This document shows positions 9,638 through 16,947 of a stretch of 64,000 bases of DNA, piece by piece (position 1 is the first letter of the stretch; each line of letters starts with the position of its first letter). This DNA comes from Thermogemmata fonticola (GTDB lineage Bacteria > Planctomycetota > Planctomycetia > Gemmatales > Gemmataceae): positions 62,001-126,000 of the forward strand of contig NZ_JACEFB010000011.1 of NCBI RefSeq assembly GCF_013694095.1. The letters are read 5' to 3'. The position numbers were made by a program, and so were the translations under genes. The notes below the pieces were generated by a model that saw only the letters and a list, made by a program, of their open reading frames with translations, had not been told where the DNA came from and ran no database searches.

Positions 9638-10531
9638 ATGCGTTCGGCTGCTTGGACGATTCCTGTTGCTGGAGCGGTGCTGCTGCTTGGGCCTGCGAGC
9701 GCGCTGGTTTCCCAATCTCGAAGCGTTTCGCCTCCTGGAGCCAAAACCGTCAGTAAGCCATTGCAGCTTTCCTGGCAGAAAAACATTCTGACGATCCGCG
9801 GCCCTCACGTACCGGGGGAAACTGTGGAGGTGCTCTACCTGGAAGCCTACTGCCGGCCGGGGTCCACGGATCGGGATTGGAAGGAGACGGTCATCGGCCA
9901 CACCACCGAGCTGGTGGAAGCGGCGGCGGACGGTTCCCGCTTGCACCTGCGGTGCACCTTGCGCGACGGCGTGCGGGTGGAGCATGACATCACCGCCGGG
10001 GTGGATGAAGTCACCTTCCGCCTCCAGGCTCACAATCCCACCGACCGGCCATCGCAGGCCCATTGGGCACAGCCCTGCATCCGCGTCGATCGCTTCACCG
10101 GCGAAAAACAACACACCTATCTGAACAAGTGCTTCATCTTCCTCGAGGGTAAGCTCACCCGCATGCCCACCCCGCAATGGGCGACCAAAGCCCGTTATGT
10201 CCCCGGTCAGGTGTGGCGACCCCGCCATGTTCCCATCACTGACGTCAACCCACGCCCCCTCAACCCTCTTACCCCTAGCCACGGTCTGATCGGCTGCTTT
10301 TCCGCGGACGAAAAAATGCTCCTCGCTACGGCTTGGGAACCGTATCAGGAACTATTCCAGGGTGTCATCGTTTGCATCCATGCCGACTTCCGCATCGGCG
10401 GGCTAGCCCCTCACGAGAGCAAGACCATCCGTGGCAAAATCTACATCCTCCCCAACGACATTCCCGCTCTGCTCCGCCGCTACCAACAGGATTTCCCGGA
10501 ACATGCTGACAAAAAGCCCCCAGCTCCGTAA
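9638..10531 (+). CDS. Secreted hypothetical protein
   Basis: A 297-residue protein. The start at 9638 has GGAG 8 nt upstream and is followed by a signal peptide (MRSAAWTIPVAGAVLLLG and an ASA-type cleavage region near residue 23). The mature part is beta-rich, with motifs such as DGVRVEHDITAG, HWAQPCIRVDRFTGE and THGLIGCFS-like stretches, and reads as a conserved planctomycete extracytoplasmic protein. I do not recognise a catalytic motif. Its stop codon abuts the degraded third toxin cassette that comes from the opposite strand, so the region just past 10531 is a junction. Confidence 0.78.
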   Translation: MRSAAWTIPVAGAVLLLGPASALVSQSRSVSPPGAKTVSKPLQLSWQKNILTIRGPHVPGETVEVLYLEAYCRPGSTDRDWKETVIGHTTELVEAAADGSRLHLRCTLRDGVRVEHDITAGVDEVTFRLQAHNPTDRPSQAHWAQPCIRVDRFTGEKQHTYLNKCFIFLEGKLTRMPTPQWATKARYVPGQVWRPRHVPITDVNPRPLNPLTPSHGLIGCFSADEKMLLATAWEPYQELFQGVIVCIHADFRIGGLAPHESKTIRGKIYILPNDIPALLRRYQQDFPEHADKKPPAP

Positions 10532-10910
10532 GAACCTCCCCCACCCCAAACTTTTCGAGAACCGCCCCCAGCCCAGAACCTCTGGCGAAAGGATAGACCA
10601 TACCAACGACTTGTCCACCGAGATAGCCTGTGACGTTCCCGATCAACTGTGTCATCGGAGTCCACCAATCGGCCAGGCCAACCCAGATGCCGAAGGTCAG
10701 GGTGTCGGCCATGCCGGCCGCTGCGTTGCTCAGGTCCTGGAAGCTAGGTAAGTAACTCCCCAGGCTGTTCGAGGATGAACCCAATGAAGCTATTAGGTGA
10801 GCGGCGTAGAAGGCGCGTTTTTGGGCCAGTTGCAGCACGGTCGGCCCTGAGGAGGGAACGGTGGGCAGATTTCCGGCGGTATCGGGACGGAGCCACAGGG
10901 AGGCCGCCAC
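10532..10910 (-). pseudogene. Remnant of a third toxin cassette (toxin domain lost)
   Basis: The reverse strand from 10910 reads V/M-AASLWLRPDTAGNLPTVP and then TVLQLAQKRAFY, matching the junction segment of the other two cassettes. It continues for about 85 residues of unrelated hydrophobic, Gly-rich sequence (VGLADWWTPMTQLIGNVTGY) and then runs into the antisense of the secreted protein gene that ends at 10531. No toxin-like domain and no immunity gene follow, so the 3' part appears deleted. The first codon is GTG with no ribosome site, as in the complete displaced cassette. Its DNA repeat is about 90% identical to the other copies, so it is the oldest or most diverged of the three. Confidence 0.65.
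10805..10910 (-). repeat. Cassette junction repeat, copy C (diverged)
   Basis: 106 bp aligning without gaps to 12289-12394 with about 95 matches by hand count. A perfect 38 bp block (10805-10842) is followed by a 12 bp block that is almost wholly different, then by near-perfect identity. The neighbouring 18 bp (10911-10928, AATAGACTGGGGTGGCCG) is identical to that flanking copy B. Confidence 0.85.
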
Positions 10911-11081
10911 AATAGACTGGGGTGGCCGAAGGGCGGCCGCCTCGGCGTGAGGGTTATCGGCAGAGCCAGAGCGGCCTTGATAGCTCGGAGCTAAGTGAGC
11001 TGATCATGCAGAATCTGAGCAAAATTTATAAAATATGTACTTGAATTTATTCGATTAGAACTATGGTCTTCATGACTTACA

Positions 11082-11441
11082 CTACTTGAGGCCATCCAAC
11101 CTGGATTTCAACTGATCACATAAACTGAATAGCTCCTGCCATGCTATGTCCGTTTTTATCTGTTCGGCCGTTATCGTCTTGTCACATATACTCCCAGAAA
11201 GGGAAAGCCATTTTTCACGGATCTTCTTACTCAGGTTCAACGCGACATCATCAATCAGGCTACTCTTACTAAGTCGAGCTAGACTCATATCATGAAAGAA
11301 GGAATGAACTCCGATATCGAATTCTTCAAATAAGTTATAAAATAATTCATCATCTGAATAACTATTCAGATTGAATGTGCAGCATTTAGCTATTGTATCA
11401 TAATAAAGTTTATATAATTCTTTTGCCGATATCTCATTCAT
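11082..11441 (-). CDS. Candidate immunity protein for cassette B
   Basis: A 119-residue, acidic-leaning, all-helical-looking protein (MNEISAKELYKLYYDTIAKC). It starts 5 bp after the stop of the displaced toxin cassette on the same strand, the usual place for the protein that neutralises a polymorphic toxin. Its DNA is clearly richer in A+T than flanking genes, as is common for toxin/immunity cargo. I recognise no named immunity family; the role is inferred from position, size and composition. It has no obvious promoter of its own in the 5 bp gap, so expression would depend on read-through or on an internal promoter within the cassette. Confidence 0.62.
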   Translation of the reverse strand: MNEISAKELYKLYYDTIAKCCTFNLNSYSDDELFYNLFEEFDIGVHSFFHDMSLARLSKSSLIDDVALNLSKKIREKWLSLSGSICDKTITAEQIKTDIAWQELFSLCDQLKSRLDGLK

Positions 11442-11446
11442 GTAAA

Positions 11447-12394
11447 TTATTCCTCTATTCGAATAATTCGGGCCTTGTCACCTGGCAGAGGTTTGTAGTC
11501 CTTGCCAACAACCTTTACCTTTCCTGTGGTGCCGCTGGAAAAACCCCAATATCGTCCCACATGCCTCCCTCCTTCATGATAAAAAACTACTTTGTCATCC
11601 TTGGTAAACTTCCAACCTGTACCTGTGACCCCATATTTTCCTTTTGTCCACCCATCACCAAGAATAGCAGCAATCTCGTCAGCAGACTTACCGAACAAAA
11701 CAGCAGGATTGTTTACTATATCATCGAACGAACTAGCCACGGCTCTTACCGTGGCTGCGGTAGCGGTCAACGGTGCGTGCGGCGCGGCCGTTGAGGATGG
11801 GTGGGTCGGTGACTTGGACCACACTCTCATCCACCAACCCTTCACCGTCGTCACAATCATCTGACGATACTTGATGATCGTGTAAACGCCATAGCTACCC
11901 CCTATAAGTCCCACACTCAACTCATAGTATTGTCCTGTTCCTTCTCCTGCGACCGCCTCCACGCCCTGAGCGATCAGGCTGGCATGCTCCTCACCATCCC
12001 AGACCTTCCACAGACCGGTGATCACCTGATCTGCACCCGCCACCAACACTCCCAGCCCCACCGGAATGGTCACCACACCCCCCACTCCCACCCCAAAAAT
12101 CGTCCCGCCACCGGCTACTGCCACTCCACTGACACAGGTGCCTACTCCTCCCACAGTCTGCAACACCCCTTCGAGACGCGTGCCGAGGTGGTTGCGGAAC
12201 CAGAAGTCCCGTACTCCTTCCCACTGACGGGACCACCACCCAGGTTCGGATAGTGGGGGCGGCGAGAAGGTGAGCTGCGGGTAGGTCTCGTAGAAGGCGC
12301 GTTTTTGGGCCAGTTGCAGCACGGTCTGCCACCCCTCTGGAACGGTGGGCAGATTTCCGTCGGCATCGGGACGGAGCCACAGGGAGGCCGCCAC
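11447..12394 (-). CDS. Displaced (orphan) polymorphic-toxin C-terminal cassette B
   Basis: A 315-residue open frame with no normal gene start. The first 40 residues (from AASLWLRPDADGNLPTVPEG) are identical to an internal stretch of the upstream LEPR-XLL toxin. The first usable codon is GTG, the equivalent of an internal valine there, with no ribosome site; an in-frame TAA lies about 13 codons upstream. Next comes a Gly/Val-rich hydrophobic pretoxin-like region (residues about 85-150), then a C-terminal domain of about 90 residues with KSADEIAAILGDGW, GTGWKF and YHEGGRHVGRYWGFSSG. The GW...GWKF...HxGGRHxGxYW pattern is like C-terminal domains of Rhs/CDI-type toxins. Interpreted as a silent spare toxin that could be recombined onto the main gene. 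Confidence 0.7.
   Translation of the reverse strand: MAASLWLRPDADGNLPTVPEGWQTVLQLAQKRAFYETYPQLTFSPPPLSEPGWWSRQWEGVRDFWFRNHLGTRLEGVLQTVGGVGTCVSGVAVAGGGTIFGVGVGGVVTIPVGLGVLVAGADQVITGLWKVWDGEEHASLIAQGVEAVAGEGTGQYYELSVGLIGGSYGVYTIIKYRQMIVTTVKGWWMRVWSKSPTHPSSTAAPHAPLTATAATVRAVASSFDDIVNNPAVLFGKSADEIAAILGDGWTKGKYGVTGTGWKFTKDDKVVFYHEGGRHVGRYWGFSSGTTGKVKVVGKDYKPLPGDKARIIRIEE
12275..12394 (-). repeat. Cassette junction repeat, copy B
   Basis: 120 bp identical, base for base by eye, to 13879-13998 inside the main toxin gene. It encodes the first 40 residues of the orphan cassette. At its outer edge an 18 bp flank (12395-12412) is shared with copy C but not with copy A, marking a precise boundary. Confidence 0.92.
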
Positions 12395-12412
12395 AATAGA
12401 CTGGGGTGGCCG
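12395..12412. repeat. 18 bp flank shared by orphan cassettes B and C
   Basis: AATAGACTGGGGTGGCCG occurs here and at 10911-10928, directly outside the junction repeat of each displaced cassette, and is absent next to the repeat inside the main gene. In the toxin frame it would read RPPQSI just before VAASLW. It may be a relic of the ancestral gene from which cassettes were displaced, or a recombination edge. Confidence 0.75.
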
Positions 12413-12525
12413 GAGCAGCGAAAAATGTTACCAGGAATGCAACCTGCTACCGCGCAACTGTCATGTGGAGTGCTCTGGATTCCTCATTGAGTAGCACAAT
12501 TCCGGATACTATTAGAATTTTGCTT

Positions 12526-12966
12526 CTAAATTATACCCTTACCAACATTACGCCAATTAGGAGAAGGCCAGAATACTCGCCATGCCATATCCATATCAGG
12601 TTCTTCTTCATATTCCTCCAAATTGACATGATCAAGATAGTTATCTCCGTATAGACACATCCCTAACAGTCTGAGAAACTCCTGAGCTTGGTCGCAATGA
12701 ATAAAATCCAGGTCTTGAGCCTCGGCACGGAGGTCTTCGAACGGGGCATTTTTGGTGATCATATAATATTCAAATGCCCAGCGGATGTAGTCCTGTTGCT
12801 CTTGGGTTAGCAACCGAAGATACGGCTCAATGAAGAAAACCGCAATCCTATTCACATCTATGATGTTGCAGCAATCATAGTCTGTGAAAGAAACATTGTC
12901 CCCGAGATGGATACCTTCCAATATATGAAAAATATCAGCAAAAACGTAATAATTTGCCTTTTTCAT
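12526..12966 (-). CDS. Candidate immunity protein for the main toxin
   Basis: A 146-residue acidic protein (MKKANYYVFADIFHILEGIH) that begins 30 bp after the main toxin's stop on the same strand. Aromatic and acidic residues are abundant (EEYEEEPDMDMAW near the C-terminus) and the DNA is A+T-rich relative to neighbours. Position, size, charge and composition fit a cytoplasmic immunity protein that binds the toxin domain just upstream. No named family recognised. It is followed by about 130 bp of non-coding sequence and then orphan cassette B. Confidence 0.68.
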   Translation of the reverse strand: MKKANYYVFADIFHILEGIHLGDNVSFTDYDCCNIIDVNRIAVFFIEPYLRLLTQEQQDYIRWAFEYYMITKNAPFEDLRAEAQDLDFIHCDQAQEFLRLLGMCLYGDNYLDHVNLEEYEEEPDMDMAWRVFWPSPNWRNVGKGII

Positions 12967-12996
12967 GATTGATATAAATTCATAGTTTATATTGAA

Positions 12997-14994
12997 TTAC
13001 CGAGCCCCAAATAATGGAAAGACAGTTTCCGGTAGTCCATACCGATTCAACACAACAATTACACGAGATAAACCACTCCTATACTCTCCTGTTCCCTGCG
13101 CAAATCCCTCCCCCACCGGACGACACATATCCAGCCTAATCCTCACTTTATTTGGAGCCACCCCACTTGGATATTCGGCCCTGAATACCTGTTGAGCCTT
13201 TGCAATCGCTTCCTCCATCGCCTCATAACTCGTAAAACGTGTCGAATCAACCATCGCTGGTCTACCACTATACATCACTACCTTACCCGTCCACGGGTCG
13301 ATCCCGTGCATCGCTCGATTCTTCAAAGCCTCCAACGGAACGTCCGGCGAGTGACGAGCCAAAAAATGGGCCCCCGGAACTTGGCCATTCAGTTGGACCA
13401 AACGCCACTGAGCCTGGACCTCTAGAGAATGTCGAGCCCATTCAGCCCGGAGCGCTGCGGCCGTTGCCTGCAGTTCTGCCACCTGAGGGGCCACAGCATT
13501 GTACGCACGAGCACTAGCCCACTCATAAACCACGGTCTGACCTACGCCGATCACCCGTCGTCCACTCTGAAGGACCGGGATGACAACCACACCGTCCATG
13601 AGCAAGTTGAAGGTGCCACCATACCACGTCCGCTCACCCTGGAGCATGCCGGCAATATGCGGATTGAGCGGCTGGTAGCCGTCCACGAGGATCAGTCCCC
13701 CGCCATCGATCACCGCCTGTCCGGTTCGCACCACTGGTTGCACGAACAGGTGGTCGACTCCGTCGGCCAGTCCTTCGATTACCGCGGCTCCGTAGTAGAG
13801 CAGCCAGCCCGACTCGCGAGAGACTCCCAAATGGAGACCGGTAGAAGGCTGCGAGTAGGAAGTGGAAGGTGCAATGAACTGCGGGTAGGTCTCGTAGAAG
13901 GCGCGTTTTTGGGCCAGTTGCAGCACGGTCTGCCACCCCTCTGGAACGGTGGGCAGATTTCCGTCGGCATCGGGACGGAGCCACAGGGAGGCCGCCACGC
14001 CGGTCGGCTGACCATCGCTGCCCAGGGTCATGACCATCAGGCTGAGGCCGCTGGGGTCTTGCACCCAGCCGTCGAATCCGGTCAGGGCGGCCAACGCCGC
14101 AGGCACCGCACCAGCCTCCACATAGTTGACATTCGGACCGGCAAGGAGACGGGTGGACAATCCCAAGGCCAGCGAATCCCCGGTAGGAACTAAACTCCAG
14201 GCTTGCGCCCACAGTTGACCGTTGCCATCATTCCACACCACTGCCAACCGCGGCAACGTCAAGACCGAACCAAGCTGCGGATCTGAAGGGCTGACTATGA
14301 AAGCATTCCCTTCCGATGATCGCCCAACCGCGGGGACAGTGAGAGATTGGCCGGAACTCCTGGATGTGCCAGAGTCGTCTGGGTCGATAACGTCTTCTGT
14401 GAGATCATATTCATTACCGTCAATTGGGTCATATACATTGGCATCATCTATATTATCTATGTCACTGTTGATTACTGTATAAATGATCGATGTGAATAGA
14501 TCAGAATTTGAATTATTGATCCAGGAGTGAAGCCAGCCTACCCACGGGTCGGTATGAATAGCGGTGGCAGCGCCGGTGACAATATCCGGAGTGTTTTCAG
14601 CAGATGGATCGTAAGTGTTATCCGTCGAGACAACGTCTGCGGAGTTATGATTATACGATGATATCCAGAGATTTTGATATTGTATTGTTATGTCGATCCA
14701 CCAGTTTGGTATCCAGGAAAGGCTATCGGTGATGGTGATAATATCATGGTCATCATCGTAATAGAAACCGAATATGTCGAAGTTGTTGGAATTGAGGTTG
14801 TTGTCAAGCTGGCCTGTGAGATCAGAATTTCCAGTTGTGGTTTCTGGGGATGGTATGGGGGAGGTGGGGTGGGTGGGGGTTGCGAGTGGATCGGCTATTA
14901 GGAGTGGATGAGGACGGGATAAGGAAGTCTGTTTCCTGAGGGTTGGGGTCGAGCAGGGCGGCATTGGGGACGGTGCGGTCTTCGAGGGGTTCAA
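12997..14994 (-). CDS. LEPR-XLL-linked polymorphic toxin, C-terminal frame
   Basis: A 665-codon open frame; the real N-terminus lies in another frame (14822-15142), so the codon at 14994 is not a credible start. From N to C: an Asn/Asp-rich low-complexity region (about residues 55-210, A+T-rich DNA), a conserved region (about 220-330, LTVPAVGRSSEGNAF and VVWNDGNGQLWAQAWS), the junction repeat (residues 333-372), a hydrophobic linker (380-500) and a toxin domain. The toxin (last 130 residues) has HFLARH, a conserved Arg/Gly pair, DSTRFTS, RPVGEGFAQG and a VIVVLN...TVFPLF ending. This HxLxRH...SxxF...VGEG...VVL...FP layout matches C-terminal RNase-type domains of Rhs/CDI toxins (BECR-like); the exact family is inference. 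A candidate immunity gene follows. Confidence 0.75.
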   Translation of the reverse strand: MNPSKTAPSPMPPCSTPTLRKQTSLSRPHPLLIADPLATPTHPTSPIPSPETTTGNSDLTGQLDNNLNSNNFDIFGFYYDDDHDIITITDSLSWIPNWWIDITIQYQNLWISSYNHNSADVVSTDNTYDPSAENTPDIVTGAATAIHTDPWVGWLHSWINNSNSDLFTSIIYTVINSDIDNIDDANVYDPIDGNEYDLTEDVIDPDDSGTSRSSGQSLTVPAVGRSSEGNAFIVSPSDPQLGSVLTLPRLAVVWNDGNGQLWAQAWSLVPTGDSLALGLSTRLLAGPNVNYVEAGAVPAALAALTGFDGWVQDPSGLSLMVMTLGSDGQPTGVAASLWLRPDADGNLPTVPEGWQTVLQLAQKRAFYETYPQFIAPSTSYSQPSTGLHLGVSRESGWLLYYGAAVIEGLADGVDHLFVQPVVRTGQAVIDGGGLILVDGYQPLNPHIAGMLQGERTWYGGTFNLLMDGVVVIPVLQSGRRVIGVGQTVVYEWASARAYNAVAPQVAELQATAAALRAEWARHSLEVQAQWRLVQLNGQVPGAHFLARHSPDVPLEALKNRAMHGIDPWTGKVVMYSGRPAMVDSTRFTSYEAMEEAIAKAQQVFRAEYPSGVAPNKVRIRLDMCRPVGEGFAQGTGEYRSGLSRVIVVLNRYGLPETVFPLFGAR
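13879..13998 (-). repeat. Cassette junction repeat, copy A (inside the main toxin gene)
   Basis: 120 bp identical to 12275-12394. It encodes VAASLWLRPDADGNLPTVPE and the following 20 residues, the boundary between the conserved delivery part and the variable toxin part of the main gene. Homologous exchange here with copy B would swap the toxin and immunity genes. Confidence 0.92.
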
Positions 14995-15142
14995 GGTAAA
15001 GTCGGGCGGGGCGGAACGACGGGGCGGCAGAGATGAGCCGATGGGTGGCTACACTCTTGCGTCCTGGTCGATAGGAGGAGCTATTTCCCCCCGTACTGAC
15101 CTTCAGTTTACTGATCCATTGGCGGAACAGGAACGGAACCAT
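14822..15142 (-). CDS. N-terminal LEPR-XLL-type segment of the toxin gene (frameshifted)
   Basis: A 106-codon frame starting at ATG 15142, with AGGAG 8 nt upstream. Around residues 55-68 it carries LYLEPLEDRTVPNA, the N-terminal LEPR-XLL-type motif of large planctomycete surface or secreted proteins, after a basic stretch (SYRPGRKSVATHRL). The frame then becomes Pro/Ser/Thr/His-rich and stops at 14822, while the next frame stays open from before 14994. Skipping one base would join the two. The overlap holds several G runs on the plus strand (14846-14849, 14857-14861, 14866-14869, 14871-14873, 14875-14879), natural sites for a one-base slip. It could be a real mutation, phase variation or an assembly error. 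Confidence 0.75.
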   Translation of the reverse strand: MVPFLFRQWISKLKVSTGGNSSSYRPGRKSVATHRLISAAPSFRPARLYLEPLEDRTVPNAALLDPNPQETDFLIPSSSTPNSRSTRNPHPPHLPHTIPRNHNWKF

Positions 15143-15258
15143 CGGGGCGACTCCTATTGTTAGTAAGAGATGAGATTGCGGAACACGGTGACTGTCACAC
15201 GAATCCTTAGGTGGATTATAGCACATCGCCAGTGCGGTATCAAGAAACCGGTGCTGAC

Positions 15259-16602
15259 TTATCCCGATTTCTGTGTTGTGGATATGGGGGTGCCAAGCGG
15301 TGGTAGGGGTGTTGGAGGTGAGGGGTTGAGGAGAATGTTAGCGGAAGAGCGGGCTGTTTTTTGCAGTTCGCCGGCGAGGAAGACGCTGCCGGTGATGCAG
15401 AGCAGATCCTCTGGAGTAACGGCGGCCCAAGCGGCCTCCCAGGCGGCCTGAGCGGAGGAAAAGAGGCGGAAGTTGGGTCGTGGATTCTGGGCGGCCAGCA
15501 GTTCGGCCAGGTGTTCGGGGGAAACACAGCGGGGATTGTTCCCGTAGCGGGTCAGGTAGAATTCATCGAAGTAGCCGGAGAGCAACTGAAGCATCTGCGG
15601 GTACTGTTTGTCGGCAGAGACCGCGAAGATGACATGGCGGCGTCCCGGCGTCGGAAACTGGCGGCGCAGGGTGTCCAGCAAGGCCTGGATGCTCGGCACA
15701 TTGTGGGCAGTGTCCAGAATGACGGTGGGATGCCGGCGCAAGCATTCGATCCGCGCTGGCCAGGCTACCTGGGCCAGACCCTGGCGGACCGCGGACTCCG
15801 GCAAATAGAGGCCGGCTTGTCGCAGGCGTTCCAGGGTCACTAGGGCTACGGCAGCATTATCCCGCTGGTGCTCCCCGCATAGTCCCAGACGATAGCGTTG
15901 GGCGGCCTGGCGCTCGATTGGCCCCACCTCGAACAAGGGGGCGTTCTGCTCCTCCGCCACGCGGCGGATCACCGCGCGCGGCCCCGCTTGCTGCTCCCCG
16001 CTCACCACTGGCACCCCCCGCTTGACAATCCCGGCCTTCTGATAGGCGATGGCTTCCAGTGTGGAACCTAACTGATTCATGTGATCGTAACCGATGTTGG
16101 TGATGACGGCGACCAGCGGCCAGCAGACATTCGTGCTGTCGTAGCGGCCGCCTAACCCCACTTCGATGATGGCCAGGTCGCAGCGGCGGTAAAGGAAGTG
16201 AAGGAAGCCGACAGCCGTGCTGATCTCAAAGAACGTGACCGGCGGGCCTTGCCGTTCGACCGCCTCTACCGCCGGCCGAATCTCATTCAGGCGAGCCGTC
16301 AATTCCGGGGCCGATATGGGGATTCCGTTGACTTGCACCCGTTCGGAGACATGTTCCAGGTGCGGCGAGGTGAACAATCCCACGCGGTATCCCGCTGCCT
16401 GGGCCACCGCGGCCAACATGGCGCAGGTCGAACCTTTCCCCTTGGTTCCGGTGACATGGACCAGGCGCAGCCGGTCCTGAGGGTTGCCGAGCCGCCGCAA
16501 CACGGCCCGCATCCGTTCCAGTTTCAGGTCCCGCGGTGTGGCGGCGCGCACCTCGTAATTGATCCGCCCGAACCACCAGGCCAGCGCTTCCTCGTAAGTC
16601 AT
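15259..16602 (-). CDS. folC: Folylpolyglutamate synthase / dihydrofolate synthase
   Basis: A cytoplasmic ATP-dependent ligase that adds glutamate to folates and, in many bacteria, to dihydropteroate. The Mur-ligase P-loop TGTKGKGST is at residues 51-59. SPHLEHVSERVQVNG, GLGGRYDSTN and the second-half motif DTAHN are also present. About 447 residues from the ATG at 16602, whose N-terminus (MTYEEALAWWFGRINYE) matches the family; an upstream TTG at 16680 would add 26 residues of weak character. The last 25 residues are a Pro/Thr-rich tail of no clear function. The LEPR-XLL toxin gene starts 116 bp downstream on the same strand. Confidence 0.95.
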   Translation of the reverse strand: MTYEEALAWWFGRINYEVRAATPRDLKLERMRAVLRRLGNPQDRLRLVHVTGTKGKGSTCAMLAAVAQAAGYRVGLFTSPHLEHVSERVQVNGIPISAPELTARLNEIRPAVEAVERQGPPVTFFEISTAVGFLHFLYRRCDLAIIEVGLGGRYDSTNVCWPLVAVITNIGYDHMNQLGSTLEAIAYQKAGIVKRGVPVVSGEQQAGPRAVIRRVAEEQNAPLFEVGPIERQAAQRYRLGLCGEHQRDNAAVALVTLERLRQAGLYLPESAVRQGLAQVAWPARIECLRRHPTVILDTAHNVPSIQALLDTLRRQFPTPGRRHVIFAVSADKQYPQMLQLLSGYFDEFYLTRYGNNPRCVSPEHLAELLAAQNPRPNFRLFSSAQAAWEAAWAAVTPEDLLCITGSVFLAGELQKTARSSANILLNPSPPTPLPPLGTPISTTQKSG

Positions 16603-16947
16603 TGTCTTGTCCACAGCCTCTGGCTCGCTCCCCTCGTTTCGGCTGGACCCGCTCCTGCCATCCCGGCTTATGGATGACAATACGACTTTGCGGCTATTGT
16701 CCCATAGCCTCCCGCTAGAATGGCCGGTGGTCTGGGGGAAATGAGCCAGTCCCAGGGTTCCCCTGCCGTATCACGGGGTCGAAGGCCGCCGCATCACCGG
16801 GTCAATGTCGAAGAGGGAAAGAAAGCGGCAGCGCTGCTGTCGGAAATGGAAAGCAAAGCGGAGAGACTGGGGAAAGCTGGGGACGGGGGCGGAGCACAAC
16901 GCGGGGAACTCCGCCCTGGGCAAAGCAGCAGGCTTTTCCGCGGAGGA
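16603..16947. other. Intergenic, 345 bp
   Basis: Lies between the lipoprotein gene's stop and the folC start, both on the minus strand; it should hold the folC promoter. No RNA gene, repeat or credible ORF was seen. Confidence 0.4.

Noticed and set aside
10805-13998. Repeats considered as a CRISPR array or insertion sequence
   Set aside because: Only three copies at 1.5 kb spacing, coding, direct orientation, with no transposase and no terminal inverted repeats.
13429-14193. 254-codon plus-strand frame
   Set aside because: Antisense to the toxin gene; shares no protein family and includes the antisense of the junction repeat.
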